Below, one piece after another: positions 34,471 to 45,100 of a stretch of DNA of 64,000 bases. The DNA comes from Synaphobranchus kaupii. Lineage: Eukaryota > Chordata > Actinopteri > Anguilliformes > Synaphobranchidae. Every line of letters begins with the position of its first letter. Within the stretch, counting starts at the first letter, position 1. The stretch spans positions 50,985,579 through 51,049,578 of the forward strand of contig CM056379.1 of NCBI GenBank assembly GCA_029718625.1, in the 5' to 3' direction. A program made the translations under genes and the position numbers. The notes below the pieces were generated by a model. That model saw only the letters and a program-made list of their open reading frames with translations, was not told the origin of the DNA and did not search any database.

Positions 34471-36249
34471 CTTATTCGTAAAGTTGTGGGACGACGGTGC
34501 TCCGTCGGCTCGCCTGTAAAATGTTTCTCTCTCCTGGGAGATCGGGCGTTCACCCCTTTATGTTTTCTGCATGTGACTGCGAGCCTATGAAACTAGCCAT
34601 GGAACGTTAAATCTCTGTTCCTGTACGCCTCGTTACATTCCTCTTTATGGAGAGGTAGGGCGTTTATTTTCAACTAATCTCGCTTTGGTCTTTAGCCGGT
34701 AAATGAAAAAAATACACTTCATAGATCGCTCCAAAATGAATATGATGACAAACATGATGATGAGCGCCTGTCAATTTATTACGTTTCGAACTATGTCCAC
34801 AAAACAATGTTGCGATGCAATGTTTGCTGCTATGTCTGCAGCATATGACTAATTATTTATTGCCATCTCCTGTAGGTTCTCATAGGCATAATGTTATAAT
34901 GCACTCATAATGACTGTGTAGTTATCGAAAATGTTTTATGGGAAATGTTTGTTGTATTCCCATCCTTAGTTGTGGCGACTTTTTAATGCATTTAAGGCAT
35001 GTTACCTCATCGACATTCGCCGGTTCTCCGTTATCATTGGGTTTGTAGCCGAAAAATTCCCAGATTGGCGAAGTGGTGTTTTTCTTTGAAACAAGATCAG
35101 CTATCTTCTCTCGCTTTCTCTTAACTAATGATGACGATCAGTCACGAGATAGGATAATACATTGACACCGTGGCTGTTACATCTATTGCACCAGCCCCCT
35201 CTGCAAGGATGAAAGCAAGCGATCAGGCGTTGTAATTTGATCCAACATCCTACCTTACGCGAACCTTCCACTGGAAATTGGAAAATCGATGTAATAACCA
35301 TCCTCACTCTGCTGTTAACATTGCGCATCAAATAATTAATTAGTACCAGTATACGAATAGGCTAATGGTAACAAAATAAAAAATAGAGAACAAATAATAA
35401 CAACCAAATATAAAAAAACAAAGCATACAGAATTTGTTGTGAGGCATCAGAACTAAAATAGAAAATGGAGCGGGAAAGGACGCAACGCTCAGATTTGTCG
35501 GGCAGGCCACGGCACATGTAGTAATGTAAATATTTTGAGTTTTTTTGACAAATTTTGAAATATAAACTCACATATTATTTTCCCGACCAATATTATTATT
35601 TAAAAGAATGTATGTATGTTTTGTCCTTAGAATAGCAATAATACATTTTTTTAAATATATATTTTGAAATATCGTGGCTACAGACAGTCATCTCTAGCTA
35701 CATCTAAAACAAAGTTACTTAATTTACTTATTATTATTATATTAAATAAGAATAATACCTTTCATGGCCTAATAATAATAATAAACAAGAATGATAATTT
35801 CCAACACAACTCCCCCCTCGCTTAAAAAAAAAATCCTGGCTGCTCAGAGACTACAGCAAAATGCCTTTAACAATTAGATGATCCCATAACCATTTTGCAT
35901 TTATCAAAGCAGTTATTCGTAAATACACCAGTCATGCTTTAAAATTCCTTGACAGTAAACTTCAATTGTGGTTTGTATGCAATGATATTGTGCTTTACAC
36001 ACCTATGACATCTTAACACTATACGCTACCGTTCTCATCGACATTGTCACCAGCTGCGTTTGTGTTCGAAATATGTTGGTTAATTTGGCCGCTTCTTCTT
36101 CCAGTGCCTTTTCTTATTTTATTCTCTAGTTTAGCACCTTCGTCTGGCACAAACTCGTAAACTAAGTACGTCAGGTGATCAACCATAATCTAAATTTGGG
36201 TTCAACCAATTATTGAATTTGAGGGGCCACTCTCATCTCCCCCTATTAG
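34471..36249. other. Intergenic, nothing recognised
   Basis: No gene model. AT-rich stretches and a short TAATAATACC repeat (about 35,750) also seen near 30,850. Confidence 0.4.
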
Positions 36250-36430
36250 CATACAAGTTTTTGGTTTGGGCCGTGGTTGCTTTTCGTGCGTGTGTGAGGA
36301 GAAGAGGGGGCCGAGTGAGAACTCATGCGGGCCACACTGCAGCAAGTATATGATCCATTTATACAATTATTGTGTTTCCAGATCCTCGCCACCAGCCCAA
36401 AAACCAGCGGCCCACCGGGATTCTTCCCGA

Positions 36431-37955
36431 TTAGCCACTCCGGCATTGGTGTTGGGGTCGTATTCGAACACATTTCGGAAGTGCAACACCATAGAGTTGA
36501 AATGTGACTGCCACATAGTTCTGTGGTGACCGCCCACTTTTTTCATGTGGAGGATTGCATTGTGGGATTCCCTTCTTGCTGGAAGCTTGCTTTTTATACC
36601 CTTGGTGGAAGGGAGGATAAACGAGGGAGCGAGGGAATATAATTACTCCTTCCCCTTTCTTAAATTGGATCCGAACATCTGTGAAAGGGACATCATGCAG
36701 GCGGCACTGTCTCAGAGTGCCAAGACATCCATAACCGCGTTTTGTCATTTCATCAAGGAGGCTAATTGAGGTGAAAAGGTTGTCATGTACAAAGTTACAC
36801 CCTGCAGGAACTTCCGCTTGTTCAGCTAGACCAGTTTCAGGGAGATGTGTGTGCACTCCGCAATAGGGCGCCATATGATACATGTACCTTGTAGGTGATG
36901 CACGGCTCCACAATTTATACCCAAACCGGATTGGTTTGCCTCTGATGAATTGCTTGCAACCATGCCTGCCATAATAAGGTATCATGCTTTTGTCAACCGA
37001 TAACCATTTTGGGTATGGCATCATTTTGTAAGACTCATTCAGTGCAATGAAGATGGGCCGTACTTTGAAGAAAGGGTCATTTGTGGCCTTTGAGTTATCC
37101 ACCAGATGGATTGAGGACATTATCTCATCAAATTGATTCCTTCTCATTGCATTTGCGATGGCTTCATTGTAGACATCAGGGTCATATGACAAAACATGTG
37201 CCGCCGCGGCACAGAACTGTAGCCAGATGCGAGAAGAATCCCATAGAAAGTCAGCAACTCATCCATGTTCAGATCAAGTATCTTCCCTTTGGTTTGCATT
37301 GAATAGGTGTTTTACATCTCAATAGTGAGCTGCCTCAGAGTAGGGGGGTACATCAACAGGAACAAATCGACTGGATCAGGTTTAGTTTGCTTTATGCACT
37401 CTGCTGCAGTTGGGCCATAGGTCACGAAATCTGGAATCTTGGACGTGGCCGGTTGTTTTGATCTTTTGAAAACCCTGTCCCTATTTTGCATATTTTGAAG
37501 AGATGTTTTTTGTTGCGTCGTGGGGTCTCATTTTCCTCAGGGCATCTCCTTTTTCGGCTGGTCGCTGTGGGAGACTCGCCAAGATATGGCAGTGGTGGTG
37601 AGTTTGCTTCAACACCGACTGCTGCAGGAGTGGGAGGTGGGGGGGGGGGGCACACCAATTGGTTCTCATGAACATCTGCCTCATCCTCCAGATAGTTCAC
37701 CTCTGCATCGCCATTCAATAGTCTACCTGGCAAATGGCCCGTTTTACTCTGGTACTCCCTATCTGAGCCATCACTATCACAGTCACTTTCAATTGCCTCT
37801 TTTTCAAGTGTAGGAATGACGGTGATGTTGCATACAGCACTTGGGGGGTAATGTACGTCTAGGAGGTCCAACAAATCTGATAGTTTTAAACGGTGTAAAA
37901 AAAACAAATGATAACTAGGATTAACAGCCAAAACCTGTGTTTTCAATTGAAACAC
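36431..37955 (-). pseudogene. piggyBac-type transposase, disrupted
   Basis: Two main open pieces, 37,955-37,422 and 37,192-36,431, separated by about 230 bp that read through in other frames (frameshifts and stops). The first is acidic and proline-rich with a basic cluster (SRKRRC). The second carries the DDE-type catalytic core: WLSVDKSMIPYYGRHGCKQF with an Asp, RFGYKLW, then HDNLFTSISLLDEMTKRGYG with the next Asp, and GTLRQCRL. The enzyme family cuts and pastes at TTAA. The frame beyond the core is scrambled, partly by a micro-insertion at 36,512. Relic, not functional. Confidence 0.72.
36504..36533. repeat. Palindromic micro-insertion (14 bp) with 8-bp flanking repeats
   Basis: CACATAGTTCTGTG at 36,512-36,525, flanked by GTGACTGC (36,504-36,511) and GTGACCGC (36,526-36,533), 7 of 8 identical. 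It lies in the decayed piggyBac gene. Removing insert plus one repeat takes out 22 bp. Confidence 0.55.
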
Positions 37956-38354
37956 TGTGTTATACTACCGGTCACAATTGTGACCGTTAACAAATTTACA
38001 CTTCTTATGAGCAAAATATATATGCAGGAGTATAATTCTCAAAATATATCAGTAGTAGACCCTTTAAAGAATATATGTACAAAATATGATAGTTCTATCT
38101 GTTAATTAAGGTGTTTTACTTACTTCCTTTTGTGGAAGTCTGAGGAAGACATCTTCTTCCAGAGGTGCAAGCAGGAAGTAAACTGATCTGGTCATGTGAC
38201 CTTTCACACTAGTCATATGACATTGATAAATTTTAATGAAGACAATCTATTTTTTCATTTAAAAGTAGAATTTCTTGCCCAAAGCCAACAACAACACTTT
38301 CAGAGCTTCCAGAAATAAAATAAAAACATGCGGTCATAATTGCGACCGGTGGGA

Positions 38355-38839
38355 TTAAACAGGTTAAGTGGGTCTCATTAAAGTGTGTTTCTTGGCCACG
38401 TACTAAAAACCTGTGTTAGCCTATGTGTTTACTGCTGTAATGTGTTCAAATATTTTGCGTCTTGTTTGAAGGATTATTGCTGGAAAATTTTCGGTCCACC
38501 CATTTTTACTCAGGCCCACCTAAAATAAATATTCCTGCTTACACCACTGGTGTGACCACTACGCCACTATGAACATTGGGAATAATATCTCCGATAATAT
38601 GGCGATAATTCGTTCCACTAATCTAGCCTAAAGGAATGTTTCAGAATTCGCCTATGTGGTATACAAGGAACTGATGGCAATATTAGGCTGTAGTGTAGCT
38701 ACAGTAGCCTATATGAGGTGAATTAGTGCTCGGTATGTTCAGACATCGGGAACATCGGGATTTTGGAATTACAGTAAATTGTTATGTTTGCATAGGCTAT
38801 ACTACATGATGTTCACTTTTATCTAATACTGATTACATA
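38355..38839. other. Intergenic, nothing recognised
   Basis: No gene or clear repeat boundary. Confidence 0.35.
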
Positions 38840-39382
38840 CACTGCCTGGCCAAAAAAAAAGTTGCCGTTGCACCCGTCATGCATAGTGCCCACTGTACAA
38901 ACCTCTGGAGGTAGTGTTAAGATCTGGGGTTGCTTCAATTGGTCAGGTCTAGGCTCAGCAACGTTATGCAGCAATAAAATGAAGTCAGCTGAGTACCTGA
39001 ATGTACTGAATGACCAGGTTATCCCATCAATGGGCATATTCCATGAAGACAATGCCAAGATTCATCAGGCTCAAATTGTGAAAGAGAGGTTCAGGGAGCA
39101 TGAGGAATAATTTTCACACATGAATTGGCCACCAGAGTCCTGACCTTAACCCCATTGAAAGTCTTTGGGGTGTGCTGGAGAAGACGTTACGGAGTGGTTC
39201 GACTCTCCCGTCGTCAATACAAGATCTCGGCCAAAAATTAATGCAACTCTGGACGGAAATAAATGTTGTGACGTTGCATAAGGTTGTCGAAACAATGCCA
39301 CGACGAATGCGTGACATAATCAAGGCTATAGGCGGTCCAACGAAATATTAGCGTGTGCGACTTTTTTTTTGGCCAGGCAGTG
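38840..39382 (+). mobile_element. Tc1-like internal-deletion derivative, 543 bp (copy 2)
   Basis: TIRs CACTGCCTGGCCAAAAAAAA and complement, TA on both sides. Same breakpoints and exactly the same length as 4,335-4,877, and the same surviving transposase segment ([37 protein letters not shown]). Confidence 0.8.
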
Positions 39383-39747
39383 TATTAATTAGCGTTGCGA
39401 CATGAACTGCAATGTCAGGTAGGCGACATGTTCACAGCTACTTCTACAAAATATCTTTTAAGTTTCAAGTAGCTTTAAATGGGCTGGCCATGCATAAGAT
39501 CTGTGATTGGCGCTGGGACTCATTGTGGGCTCGGCTGTGGGCTCAAAGTTATGATAGGGCAACTTCATCAATAGTCAACGGCAATTTTGATGAAGGTGAA
39601 GCATATTTGCTGTCCCAATTTTCTGTACGGCTCCTTTCCTCCACTCCCCTCCTCCCTTCCTCCACATACTTCCGGATAGTAGAGGAGTGGTAGTGGGGGA
39701 GTGGAGGAAGGGAGGTGGGGAGTGAAGAATATTGGGATGCACCCCTA
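39383..39747. other. Intergenic, nothing recognised
   Basis: No gene; CTCCACTCCCCTCC-rich stretch at 39,640-39,720 with local inverted symmetry. Confidence 0.4.
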
Positions 39748-40380
39748 GGCCGTGTCCGAATCAGCACTCTTCCACACTGTTGAGTAGCCTTGGTGAGTTG
39801 ATAGGGCGAGAAAGTCAGAGTATGTGAAAATCTTTCAAATTGCAGTATACTTCAAACACCTGGATCACACACTTACCTCTGGGGTTTTGCTGAGTACATT
39901 CAGGAGCACCACAGTTCTTATATAGTTCTGTGGGGAGCACACTTTTAAAGAAGTACACAAACATTTTGGTCACATAAATATGACGTGAGCTTCGTTTAAA
40001 AAAAATTAGGCGCAGCTTCGCTGACGTTTTCCGTTACAACAAAAACAACACGAGACATGGCAACGTAAGAGGGGGCGCAGGCCAAATAGCGACTCAAAAC
40101 TAGCCCAAATTATAGGATATTTTAACCGAAACCAACGTATTTTAAATAGAAATCATCATGTTTTTAGTTTTTAAAATAAGCGTGTGCTTTGTGACTTTTC
40201 ATTTTTACCCGTGACTGCACTTTGAAAGTATCCCAATTTAGCTGTAAACCGCGGACATGGCAACACTGGTGGTACGGCTTATGACCTGCTAAACAGTGCA
40301 CATTAAGTACACTTCTGTAGTGCACTGTAGCTACGCAGGAGACAGGGCGCAGTAGATAGGGTTCTTATTCGGACACAGTC
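39748..40380. mobile_element. GTGTCCGAAT dispersed repeat, uninterrupted copy
   Basis: About 630 bp with ends GGCCGTGTCCGAATCAGC and complement-like TTCGGACACAGTC. This is the reference copy that reveals the insertions at 23,890-29,682. Non-coding; family unknown. It carries a micro-insertion at 39,910. Confidence 0.7.
39902..39940. repeat. Palindromic micro-insertion (23 bp) with 8-bp flanking repeats
   Basis: Insert 39,910-39,932 begins CACAGTTCTTATA and ends TAGTTCTGTG. Flanks are AGGAGCAC (39,902-39,909) and GGGAGCAC (39,933-39,940). The sister repeat at about 27,224-27,240 (opposite strand) has a single GGGAGCAC and no insert, i.e. the empty target. Confidence 0.72.
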
Positions 40381-40383
40381 CCC

Positions 40384-41079
40384 GTTTAGTTGGTATAAGT
40401 CCCGTGGTCGGTGTTTTAAACTTCTGTCATGAAGCTTCCTGAAAAAAAAGTGCCTTCAAAGTCCCAAATTCTTTGTTCGCTTGTATATGATGCAGCCTAG
40501 CGTAGGCCAACAACAATATTTTGAAAATATCAGTAGGCTATTTCAACCATTTGCGCTTATATATCAGATATTACGGCATGCAACCGCTCTCAGTAATGGC
40601 GACGCCCTATGCACCTTTGTACGCATGACAAAAAAGTTGATATTGTAATAATTTTGTAACATTTAGCCTATCTATAAACATATGTCGGAAAGACGGTAAA
40701 ACCCCAGCCTACTCATGAGCCTTTGTCTATGGTTAATAAGCACCCTGTTTAGTTGGTATAAGTCCCGTGGTCGATGTTTAAACTTCTGTCATGAAACTTC
40801 CTGAAAAAAAAGGTGTCTTCAAAGTCCCAAAATCTTTGTTCGCGTGTATATGATGTAGCTAGCCTAGCGTAGGCCAGTAACAATAATATTCAGAAAAGAT
40901 CAGTAGGCTATTTAAACCATTTGCGCTTATATATCAGATATTACGGCATGCAACTGCTCTCAGTAATGGCGACGCCTTATGCACCTTTGTACACATGACA
41001 AAAAAATTGATATTGTAGTAATTTTGTAACATTTAGCCTATCTATAAACATAGGTCGGAAAGACGGTAAAACCCCAAAA
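40384..41079. repeat. Tandem duplication, 363-bp spacing, upstream of MTO1
   Basis: Copy 1 about 40,384-40,713 and copy 2 about 40,747-41,079, each from GTTTAGTTGGTATAAGTCCC to CGGAAAGACGGTAAAACCCC, roughly 95% alike. Each has one AATGGCGACGCC (YY1-like) and AGCCTAGCGTAGGCC. The spacer is 35-40 bp. Whether these are promoter elements of MTO1 is inference from position only. Confidence 0.7.
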
Positions 41080-41972
41080 GTTGCAAAACCGCATCTTCGT
41101 CATTGCTGAACAGCAACGGGACTGATTAACGTTAAAGGAGAGAGCAACTGCTAGGTATCGACGACCGAGAGTTAGCGCTACGTTTAGCACAGTAACCTAA
41201 ATTATACCTTCAGAAAAAGATCTAGCCGTCTCTATATTTATTTGTTGGTCGAGACAATGTGTTCTATATCAGAAGGAGCCTACACTTTTACGCATGCGGT
41301 AAAATAGAGAGCTGTGTAGCTGACTTGCGATGCATTTAGCTTGTTGTCGCGTTTAGCCAATAACTCATCAAATTTTCAATAAAAGGACAACCTTGCGGAA
41401 TCGTGACAGGATACTCGACCATTAGCAATTGGCCGGCCAATTATAAGCAATTGTAGTGCATTTGTCTCAAGTTTCATACAGAGTGAGTTTTAACACCTTT
41501 TCATTCGCCTTGCAATGCTCTTGGATGTGTAACCAGACTATGTTGAGGAGACCTCTAGCATTAACTATTGCAGTTAAGGCTTCAGGATGTTCCGTCATTT
41601 GAACATGTTGTCATGATCTGTGGATATCATATTTTATCCCGACCACCATGTCTCATGTTTTTATCGTAGCCGGTCGTGAACACTTTATTTCACGTTGTAA
41701 ATTGAGTTTATTTTGATATTTTTTTAATTAATCGTTCCCCTTGCAGTGTCAGCCAACTGGCTGACATTAACCTGTAAAATCACATATAGCTCAGTTGACA
41801 AAGAATGAGCTAAAAGCACAAGTCAAAACACATAAGTGAGGCTCTTTTAGAGTGGACATTGATGTACTGTAAAATTCTACAACCAGAACATCCTTACTTC
41901 TTATTGTATAATTCCTTGCTTGTTATCTCACCACTTATCTCACTTTGTTTCTATTGGATTAACAGCTGTCTC
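41080..41972 (+). promoter_or_regulatory. MTO1 5' flank and probable 5' UTR
   Basis: The transcription start is not visible. A splice-acceptor-like TTAACAG ends at 41,964, eight bases before the chosen ATG, so a non-coding first exon further upstream is possible. An in-frame ATG at 41,859 would add 38 hydrophobic residues that do not look like a mitochondrial presequence. Confidence 0.4.
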
Positions 41973-42165
41973 ATGTTGCTACGGAAGCTCTTCTGGAGAC
42001 CCAATCACCCACAATTCCCAATCTGTAGGACAGTGTGTGATTTTCCTCTTAAGAAGTATGATGTCATTGTGGTGGGTGGAGGTCATGCTGGGACAGAGGC
42101 GGCTGCTGCAGCAGCCCGGGTAGGAGCAAAGACTCTGCTCGTTACTCAGAAAATCCAAACCATAG
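41973..42165 (+). CDS. MTO1: MTO1 exon 1 (residues 1-65)
   Basis: Presequence [20 protein letters not shown], then [20 protein letters not shown], the Rossmann dinucleotide-binding motif. Ends ACCATAG before GTGAG, phase 1. Confidence 0.92.
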
Positions 42166-45100
42166 GTGAGAATGCTGATCACATTTGCTCTGTCTCCTTC
42201 TATGTGTGGGATGGAGAGGAATGCTTCCTATTGTCATTTTATATTGTAGCTACATATATGTCCTGTGCTGTTTACCTCCTAAAGTGTTGTCACAAGAACA
42301 GTGTACCTTATATCCAGTCTGTTAATGTTTCCTGCCAGTCTCCCTACCTGTGCCACTAAATAAGTGCAGCGAATGCAGCCACAGGAATGGTCTACAACAG
42401 GGGTAGGGAACCCTGGTCCTGGAGAGCCGTAGGGTCTGCTGGTTTTAGTTGTTACTCCCCACTTAATTGATCAATTAAAGCAGTTGATTGCACAATTAAC
42501 TCACCTCACCTGGTTTCTTTGGTTTAAGTAGTTGCTGTATTTAAGGTGAAAACAAAAACCAGCAGACCCTGCAGCTCTCCAGGACCAGGGTTCCCTACCC
42601 CTGGTCTACAATCTTCCTATGCCTGCACATGTCACACCCATCCTCATCTGACTTCAGAGTAATTCCATATGAATCAGACACAGGAAGGTGGATTTGACAC
42701 CCACCATCACATATCATTCTGAAATGTGCTTTAGGGACACAAAAGGAATAAGATTAGCATCCCTGAAGCCTTATTTTGTTGAAAAATTATTTGGTTTCAG
42801 GGAAATGTTGCTTTGATTACGTCCAGATCAGTGGCGGCTCCTGAGCTGAAAATTGGGGAGGCAGAAAACTTCCCTTTAAACTGATTATTGGTCTTAATCA
42901 TTTTTCAATCAGTTTCCTTGATTAACAATAGGCTACATCAGCGTTTAATTCACCAATTACTCAATGCCATCAAATGTAGCCAGTTCTCCTCAATTAGGCT
43001 ATTAGGCAAGTAATAAAATTATTTTAACTTGCATCGCAAAATTGTGCACATTTTAATCAACATTATAATTGTGGATACATGTGCTCTTCGTTCTCCGCAC
43101 TCTTAATTCCGAAAATATCCATGGAAATTAAACGATCTGAAAGCTCAGCTTTTGTTAGATTCTTTTTTATTGCAGGTTTAGCACAACCTCATCTTTTGTT
43201 AGATTATTTTAAAAAAAATAATTAAAAAAATTATCTAACAAAAGCTGAGCTTTAAGATCGTTTAATTTCCATGGATATTTTCGGAATTAAGAGTGCGGAG
43301 AACGAAGAGCACATGTATCCACAATTATAATGTTGATTAAAATGTGCACAATTTTGCGATGCAAGTTAAAATAATTTTATTACTTGCCTAATAGCCTAAT
43401 TGAGGAGAACTGGCTACATTTGATGGCATTGAGTAATTGGTGAATTAAACGCTGATGTAGCCTATTGTTAATCAAGGAAACTGATTGAAAAATGATTAAG
43501 ACCAATAATCAGTTTAAAGGGAAGTTTTCTGCCTCCCCAATTTTCAGCTCAGGAGCCGCCACTGGTCCAGATGGAACATTTTCATGCCATAGGAATCATA
43601 TAATATTGATTTAATATAGTTCTGAATATCCGATTTGCACCAAAGTCTTCCCTGATAATGTTTCAGACATGAGGAATCCATCTAAATTGTCAAAATACAC
43701 CCAGTGACCAAACCTTACGACAATCCCACCCTTATAGACAGCATAGAATGCAAGTTCTCTATGTGGGACAACACATGAAAAGCTGTGGCTTGGATTCTTG
43801 TTTCTTCATATATTTATAAATATGCACAGTGAAAATGGTGACGGTTAAATCCCACCATGAAGTTTAATTCGTGTTTGAAGTTGGCCATCTCATATCCTTG
43901 CATATCACATAGTACTACCACATGTTTACCACAAGATGGTGCCATTTCAACTATCTGTTATTCAGTATTGATTGAAATTCCAACCAGAACCATCAGGAGC
44001 ACAAATTGAAAAGTTCATTGACGTCAGCGTTCTATTGGTTGAGAATGAATTGGATGCATAGCCAGTTCATTGAAAAGTGGCCTGCACCTGTTGTATCATC
44101 TTTACTGTTCCATTGTACCGCCTCTTCCAAGGTAAACTTGTCTAAACCTTCCATCTTTTTTGCCAGTGCTTTAATAGTTTTTTTAATTCAACATTCGACA
44201 GGTCTCTCCGCCTATGGTACAGAATTCCTATTAAGAGAAAACAATAGGAAAATATATCTTAAAGTGATGGTCAAGGGATTCTAAAAACTTCAAATAACCA
44301 CAACATATCACAGAGGGATGTATACACTACACACCCACCAAATATATTTTCAAGAAAATGTGAATAGGTATATTAATATAAACTCCTCAAAAAAAGCTTG
44401 GAAATTTGTGTTTGGCGATCATATCTCTGTTGTCACTGTATTATTAGCATTGTATCTTATATCATTGTAAAGCCTGTTCATTTCCCTGTACAATGATGTC
44501 CCATTTATAAAGATCATGCATTTGTGGGATGAGCAGCACAGCTGATGATGTGGGTGGGGTCCCAAGTGAAATGTGCCAAATTTCCCTGCTAGTGTCAAAC
44601 AGTGTATTCTCCTGTTGGTATTGACTCTATTGTTTTGAGTTGTTTGGGGGATTGGATGATTGAATTCTCTATCAGTAACAAGGAACTAACAAGACATATT
44701 GGTAATTTTACGCTTTATTCATTGAACAAACAGTCAGGAGCCTCAGTAGCGGGTGGAAGAACCATACGCAGCCACAACAGCCTGGCACCTCCTCCTCATG
44801 CTGGTCACCAGCCTGGTCACGCGTTGCTGTGGGATGGCATTCTATTCCTTAACCAGGATTCGTTGCAGGTCAGCCAACGTGGTTGCGTTGGTCACTTTAG
44901 CAGGTACAGCACGCCCAAACTGATCCCACAAGTGTTCACCCGCTACTGAGGCTCCTGACTGTTTTTTCAATGAATAAAGCGTAAAATTACCAATATGTCT
45001 TGTTTGTTCCTTGTTACTGATAGAGAGTTCAATCATCCAATCCCTCAAGCAACTCAAAACAATAGAGTCAATACCAACAGGAGAATACACTGTTTTACAT

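Larger units (their letters stand above)
36250..38354 (-). mobile_element. piggyBac transposon relic
   Basis: Minus-strand piggyBac-type transposase (see CDS) preceded by an untranslated region that ends at 38,354 with CCGGTGGGA abutting TTAA, the piggyBac target. The reverse-read end is TCCCACCGGTCGCAATTATG. A related internal palindrome CCGGTCACAATTGTGACCG lies at 37,967-37,985. I found no matching left end near 36,250, so the 3' side is lost or diverged. Confidence 0.55.

Noticed and set aside
41859..41972. Upstream in-frame start of MTO1 (38 extra residues)
   Set aside because: The added segment is hydrophobic and unlike a mitochondrial presequence, while the Met at 41,973 is followed by a typical one; an acceptor-like site also lies at 41,964.
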